A stretch of DNA of 64,000 bases, taken from positions 1-64,000 of the forward strand of contig CALVEN010000002.1 of assembly GCA_944326585.1 (NCBI GenBank), written 5' to 3'. The number at the start of each line of letters is the position of its first letter. The stretch's first letter is position 1. The notes below the pieces were generated by a model. The model made no database searches. It was not told where the DNA came from and saw only the letters and a program-made list of their open reading frames with translations. Below, one piece after another: positions 60,089-64,000 of this stretch. The position numbers were made by a program, and so were the translations under genes. This DNA comes from Candidatus Gastranaerophilales bacterium (lineage in GTDB: Bacteria; Cyanobacteriota; Vampirovibrionia; Gastranaerophilales; Gastranaerophilaceae).

Positions 60089-61067
60089 TTCTAAAACCTT
60101 TGATTAATTTTGTTATATATATTTTTATGTAATAAAACAGATAGTAATATAAAATCCCAATCGATAATGAAAGGAATAAATGTTCATAAAATAATAACTT
60201 TTCTTTCAAGAACATTACAACTAAAGATTCTATTAAAAAAATTTCAAGACTTCCCCCCCCAATAAAGTTTAATATTTTAACCAAATATTTCCCAATAGTC
60301 ATCTTGTTTATTAGATTTACAGTATTTACTAATAAAAATATAAGCCCAGGAATAAATAAAAGCATACTATAATACATTAAACCATATTTAAAACGTATTT
60401 TATAAAAAATAGTATAAGTGATTATTAAACATATAAAACCTATGGCAGATAAAAATATAGTAAACAAAAATGATTTTTTATTCAACTGAACTTGTTTTTT
60501 GAAATACTGACCGACACAAAGACCAATAAAAAATATTGGGACTCTAGCTATCCCTTGTATTCTTCCATCTCCCCAAAAAGGTATTGATAATAGCAGAATA
60601 AATAATAAAAATAAAATTTTATTGCTAATACTATGCAAATGTTTATTTATAATATCCACTAAAATCGGAGATAAAGTATAGCACAAAAAAGCATATGATA
60701 AATAACCAAAAGCTCTATTATCTAACCAAAAATTTTCAAGAGTAAAAATTCCGACAATTTGATGAAATATAGTTAACTTTATAATAAAAATATAAATTAT
60801 AAATATCGGAATTGCAGGCAGAAAACGTTTTATGCGTCTTAAATAAAAATTACCTAAATCATTATCCTTATATAAAGAACAATAAATCCCTAACCCTGAT
60901 AAAAATAAAAATATTTCAACTCCCCCATATCCTAATCCACAAAAAGGAAATCTTATAATTTGTGGAATATTAATAGAGATATGTGAATGCCCAAATATTA
61001 TCCATATAATAGCAATACCCATTAAAGAGTTTCTATATTTACTTATATAATTTAATGTATTTTCCAT
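60069..61067 (-). CDS. Acyltransferase family 3 (O-acetyltransferase-like), G8 tract inside
   Basis: 332 residues, about 10 TM helices. MGIAIIWIIFGHSHISI with the conserved His (about 27) and FLFLSGLGIYCSLYKDN, FYLRRIKRFLPAIPIF are OafA/Acyl_transf_3 signatures. It adds O-acyl groups to glycans. A run of eight G on the coding strand (plus-strand C8, 60253-60260) encodes Gly-Gly-Gly near residue 270 (FIGGGSLEIF). Slippage there would shift frame and remove the last about 60 residues, so ON/OFF switching is possible. Overlaps neighbouring genes by 16-20 nt. Confidence 0.88.
   Translation of the reverse strand: MENTLNYISKYRNSLMGIAIIWIIFGHSHISINIPQIIRFPFCGLGYGGVEIFLFLSGLGIYCSLYKDNDLGNFYLRRIKRFLPAIPIFIIYIFIIKLTIFHQIVGIFTLENFWLDNRAFGYLSYAFLCYTLSPILVDIINKHLHSISNKILFLLFILLLSIPFWGDGRIQGIARVPIFFIGLCVGQYFKKQVQLNKKSFLFTIFLSAIGFICLIITYTIFYKIRFKYGLMYYSMLLFIPGLIFLLVNTVNLINKMTIGKYLVKILNFIGGGSLEIFLIESLVVMFLKEKLLFYEHLFLSLSIGILYYYLFYYIKIYITKLIKGFRNVCKIK
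60253..60260 (-). repeat. G8 homopolymer in acyltransferase gene (phase-variation candidate)
   Basis: Eight consecutive C on the plus strand (G on the coding strand) inside a gene of otherwise very AT-rich DNA. The reading frame is intact with 8. Confidence 0.75.
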
Positions 61068-62236
61068 TTTTCTCCTATTCTTTTGTTTTCTGATAATAGT
61101 GGTTTTGTTTTAAGAAATGTTTTATAATATTGGTTTAATGTTTCTTTTAATTCTTGCTTTGAAGTATTGCTAATATCAAAATTTAATAAAATAGAATAAT
61201 CTGGAGAATATTCTTTAACGATATGTTTAACAATATCTAATTTTCCACCTTTTTCATCAGTATGATTAATAGCTTTTTCGGTAACATGGCTAAAACAAGG
61301 TATTGAACTGTAATGGGCCAAAGTTAAAGAACTTGTAGACGATATTGATACTATCGCAACTACATCAAATTCATATAATTCTATTGGATATTTAGAATCG
61401 ATAAATTTTACATTGGGATTTCTATCAAATCCATAAAATTCACTATCTCTAGGATGTGGTTTATATAAAATTTTATATCCTTTATCTACTAGATCCTGAA
61501 TAACTTTTTTCTGAACTTTACTAAATTCATCTTTATTTAGTCCTGAAACTTCCCAATATATGCTACAGTACAAAATATATTTCTCATTAGTATCATAATT
61601 TATATTAATCGGATATTTTTTTGATAATATTTCACGAATTTTATTAAATTCCTGCATACTGATTTCATTAAAATTATATTTTTGAATATTGTTGATACCA
61701 TAAAAATCAAGTTTTCCCAAATATTTATGCATTTTTATTTCTTTTAAATTTTTGATATTTTCAATACCGTAATTGATTAAAGAGGCTGGCCCCTCATCAA
61801 TGAGAGTAATTTTGGCATTTGTATATAATTTTAAAACAGTTTTGAGATGAGCATTGTGATTTAACAAATACACTTCATCAACTTTAAAAAAATTGTTTAA
61901 AACAGCAATTATTCCAGAATTAACTTGATAACCAATATATATTTTTTTAAAGTTGTGTAAAGATGCAATTTCCATCTGATTTTCAATAAAATCTTTTCTG
62001 CCTTTCCCAGTATCAATAAAGAGATAATCTTCGTATTTATCAAAATTACCTATTTCATTTATAATAGACAGAATATTAACCAAAGATATATTTCCACTAG
62101 TTGAGAAAAATCTTATTATTTTTTTCTTTTTAACAAATTTATCCCAAATTTTATATTCTAACCTAATAATGGGTGATAGAATATAGAATAAAAGCCACTT
62201 TGTTATTCTTATAATTTTATAATCATTGATATTCAT
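61052..62236 (-). CDS. Polysialyltransferase-like glycosyltransferase
   Basis: 394 residues. Motifs of bacterial polysialyltransferases (GT38/GT52-like): LIDEGPASL with D-E-G at 147-149, LYKPHPRDSEF with HP at 261-262 (KPHPRD 259-264), and SISSTSSL (297-304). These are the D/E-D/E-G, HP and S-S motifs that bind CMP-sialic acid. The substrate-binding context, with the CMP-sugar synthetase 5 kb away, fits transfer of a CMP-activated acid to a lipid-linked glycan. Starts with a hydrophobic amphipathic stretch (WLLFYILSPII), so membrane-associated. Overlaps the acyltransferase gene by 16 nt. Confidence 0.78.
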   Translation of the reverse strand: MNINDYKIIRITKWLLFYILSPIIRLEYKIWDKFVKKKKIIRFFSTSGNISLVNILSIINEIGNFDKYEDYLFIDTGKGRKDFIENQMEIASLHNFKKIYIGYQVNSGIIAVLNNFFKVDEVYLLNHNAHLKTVLKLYTNAKITLIDEGPASLINYGIENIKNLKEIKMHKYLGKLDFYGINNIQKYNFNEISMQEFNKIREILSKKYPININYDTNEKYILYCSIYWEVSGLNKDEFSKVQKKVIQDLVDKGYKILYKPHPRDSEFYGFDRNPNVKFIDSKYPIELYEFDVVAIVSISSTSSLTLAHYSSIPCFSHVTEKAINHTDEKGGKLDIVKHIVKEYSPDYSILLNFDISNTSKQELKETLNQYYKTFLKTKPLLSENKRIGEKWKIH

Positions 62237-62239
62237 TAT

Positions 62240-63664
62240 TTAACCCTCTTTTGTAACTAAATAAAGACTTTTTTGAAATTGTTTATAATACATAATACAG
62301 GGGATCGTCATTCCATATAAAAACCAAAAGTAAATAAAATTTGAACGTATATCATAAATAGAAAGACAAATAATTGTAATATATGTTTGTCTTAATCCTA
62401 TAATAAATTGTTTAATCATTGTATCAGGAATTTTATTTTTTATAGCATTTAATTTTATGATGCTAAGTATAAGAAACGTATAAAATAATATTATTCCAAC
62501 ACTTCCTGTATCAGAAAGGGCATTCCAAAAAATAGAACCACTTAACGTAATAAATTTATTATTATTTGATATGTTAAACAGTTGTTTTCGCATTCCAGTA
62601 GGTAAAATATTATTTGTAGATTCTAGAACTTTATAGACCTGATATTCTGTATTTTTATAACCAACCCCAGTTATAGGATGTTGTAAAAAAATCTTAAATC
62701 TAGCTTTGTATCCAAGCACTCGAGTGGCAAGAGATTCATCTATAAATACAATATTTATACCTAAATTATTTGTAAAGTTGATAATTCGAGTTAAAGCTCC
62801 CCGAGGATTATAACGAAGATGAATCACACCTGTATTTATTACTATATTTGCACAAATAACAAGCATTAATATAATAATAAGCATAGTTTTAAAATATTTT
62901 ATAATTATTTTATAAAAATAAATTAAGTTTATTATTATAAATATTATTAACCATATTGGTGATTGCACAAGTATAAGAGTAACAATATATAATGGAATAA
63001 AAGATTTTTTAAAAAAATAGTTAATATATTTATTATAAAATACTTTGAATTTAGATAAAACGATATTATAAACGATTGGAATATTAATACAGATAAACCC
63101 ACCCATATACCCAGGTTCTTCAAAAACACTTAAGACTCTTGTTGTACTTATAAAATCACGTCTATTTACAATAATATTTTGTATTGGTTCTAATATTGGA
63201 ACATTAATTTTATTAAACAAAAATACCAATATACCATATAAACAAATTAAATATATACTAATAAGTAAATATCGTATTAAATTTTTTAAAGAAATAAAAT
63301 GTGGTACTAACAAAGTAGGATAAATATACCAACTAATATTGTTATAAAAGAAAAGAGCAATAGCAGCATATAAAAAAATGGGAAATTTATAAATACCCAT
63401 AAATACCAAAAAGATACCACTGACAAATACCCAAGCTATATATAGCCACAATACTTTATAATATAGTTCCTTAAAAGTGAAAAATCTGATAAAGAATTTG
63501 GGATTAATTAGAATTAATAAAAAAAATGAAAGACCAATTATAATATCATAAAAAGGGATATTTGTTCCTGGAACATAAAAGCTTTGCAAAAATAAAAAGA
63601 ACAATGGTAAAAAAATTATGAATATTACTATTTTTTTAGGAATCATAGTTAATAAATTATTCAT
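62240..63664 (-). CDS. wzy: Wzy-type O-antigen/capsule polymerase
   Basis: 474 residues with about 12 TM helices, a large periplasmic loop (about 285-385) and another short one. Wzy proteins vary strongly in sequence; support is the topology, GVGYKNTEYQVYKVL (as in O-antigen polymerase loops GxGxxN), and location between glycosyltransferases and the flippase gene. It joins repeat units in the periplasm. Four nt after the polysialyltransferase-like gene in reading order upstream, overlapping the glycosyltransferase gene by 8 nt. Confidence 0.82.
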   Translation of the reverse strand: MNNLLTMIPKKIVIFIIFLPLFFLFLQSFYVPGTNIPFYDIIIGLSFFLLILINPKFFIRFFTFKELYYKVLWLYIAWVFVSGIFLVFMGIYKFPIFLYAAIALFFYNNISWYIYPTLLVPHFISLKNLIRYLLISIYLICLYGILVFLFNKINVPILEPIQNIIVNRRDFISTTRVLSVFEEPGYMGGFICINIPIVYNIVLSKFKVFYNKYINYFFKKSFIPLYIVTLILVQSPIWLIIFIIINLIYFYKIIIKYFKTMLIIILMLVICANIVINTGVIHLRYNPRGALTRIINFTNNLGINIVFIDESLATRVLGYKARFKIFLQHPITGVGYKNTEYQVYKVLESTNNILPTGMRKQLFNISNNNKFITLSGSIFWNALSDTGSVGIILFYTFLILSIIKLNAIKNKIPDTMIKQFIIGLRQTYITIICLSIYDIRSNFIYFWFLYGMTIPCIMYYKQFQKSLYLVTKEG

Positions 63665-64000
63665 TTATCACCTCTTGAATAATTTTATCCCACTCATCAC
63701 CAACTTTTTCCCAAGAAAAATTATTTAGAATAAATTCTCTTGATTTTGTTGCAACATCATTTCGCAAACTATCATCTTTCATTATATCTATAACCTTTTT
63801 AGCAAAATCTTTTTCTGATATTGCAACTTTTAAAATATTTTCATCAGCCCCTATACCTTCTGCTCCCTCAGGAGTTGTTACAACTGGAATCCCCATAGAC
63901 ATAGCTTCTAAAATTTTATTTTGGATTCCTCCTGCAATTTTTACAGGACAAACTGATACTTTGCAGTCTTTCATATATTCTCTTACATCATCTACTCGTC
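63657..64000 (-). CDS. Glycosyltransferase (GT4-type), 3' part only
   Basis: Open to the window edge; at least 114 residues of the C-terminal Rossmann half. Seen: VDDVREYMKDC, VCPVKIAGGIQNKILEAMSMGIPVVTTPEGAEGI (in pieces), the GT-B nucleotide-sugar site (the Glu of LEAMSMG and GxP). The frame continues past 63974 into codons reading VDDVREY, so the methionine there is internal. Part of the minus-strand polysaccharide operon. Sugar donor unknown. Confidence 0.85.
   Translation of the reverse strand, partial: RVDDVREYMKDCKVSVCPVKIAGGIQNKILEAMSMGIPVVTTPEGAEGIGADENILKVAISEKDFAKKVIDIMKDDSLRNDVATKSREFILNNFSWEKVGDEWDKIIQEVINE

Noticed and set aside
63657-63974. Complete 105-residue glycosyltransferase from Met at 63974
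   Set aside because: The frame stays open to the window edge and the upstream codons continue a conserved GT motif, so the Met is internal and the gene is partial.

Overview
The window is AT-rich DNA from a diderm bacterium with a complete-looking LPS export apparatus. Evidence for an outer membrane: lpxB, lpxI, an LptD-like protein, a heptose kinase, an O-antigen ligase-like protein, and an SLBB/Wza-like exporter. Several families point towards the cyanobacterial side of the tree. These are an IctB-type O-antigen ligase, a DUF4330 protein, a GHL10-type glycosidase and the LpxI variant. Together with gut-type accessory genes (orphan OadG, YhcH, C_GCAxxG protein, DUF3737), the best guess is a gut Vampirovibrionia/Melainabacteria (Gastranaerophilales-like) genome. 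This is inference from family content; no rRNA gene is present to prove it.

Layout. 0.1-1.6 kb: a secreted protein, tRNA-Leu(CAA), and a repeat island in which the tRNA 3' end is duplicated. 1.6-6.5 kb (minus): YhcH, transketolase N-half, TagA/WecG glycosyltransferase, dGTPase and a large membrane protein of unknown function. 6.5-12.6 kb (minus): LPS/envelope operon (lpxB, lpxI, class II aldolase, lptD-like, M23 peptidase) headed by a 34-codon membrane microprotein. 12.7-17.4 kb: a STAND-like ATPase with TPRs, rsmG carrying an in-frame insertion, two unknown small proteins, and two repeat-rich gaps. 17.4-22.3 kb (minus): sugar aminotransferase, O-antigen ligase, DUF4330, heptose kinase, phosphoesterase. 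22.4-28.7 kb (plus): ispG, small secreted proteins, a GHL10 glycosidase, comEC. 28.7-42.9 kb: mixed housekeeping and accessory genes, including rmuC, a response regulator and histidine kinase, orphan oadG, an exported TreS-like GH13, a zinc/cadmium-type efflux module with its ArsR repressor, ilvE, LysR plus exported flavodoxin, and a kinase-like protein.

43-47.4 kb (plus) is a compact cluster of two stand-alone dehydratase-activase-related proteins, a PHP phosphoesterase and a radical SAM protein. It resembles no pathway I can name. A second radical SAM enzyme followed by a PAP2 phosphatase lies at 50.8-52.9 kb, opposite a lipid-kinase gene. From 47.4 kb (SLBB exporter) and 52.9 kb (Wzz) to the end is a Wzy-dependent surface polysaccharide locus. 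Its sugar genes combine an HMGL-type aldolase, a CMP-sugar synthetase-like enzyme, a HAD phosphatase, a PP-loop amidotransferase-like protein and a polysialyltransferase-like protein, but no NeuB. This suggests an unusual CMP-activated keto-sugar acid. An acyltransferase in that locus carries a G8 tract and may be phase variable.

A regulatory theme recurs. Seven genes have a TATAAT-like -10 box ending exactly 6 nt before the ATG, which predicts leaderless mRNAs. Other genes carry good Shine-Dalgarno sequences.
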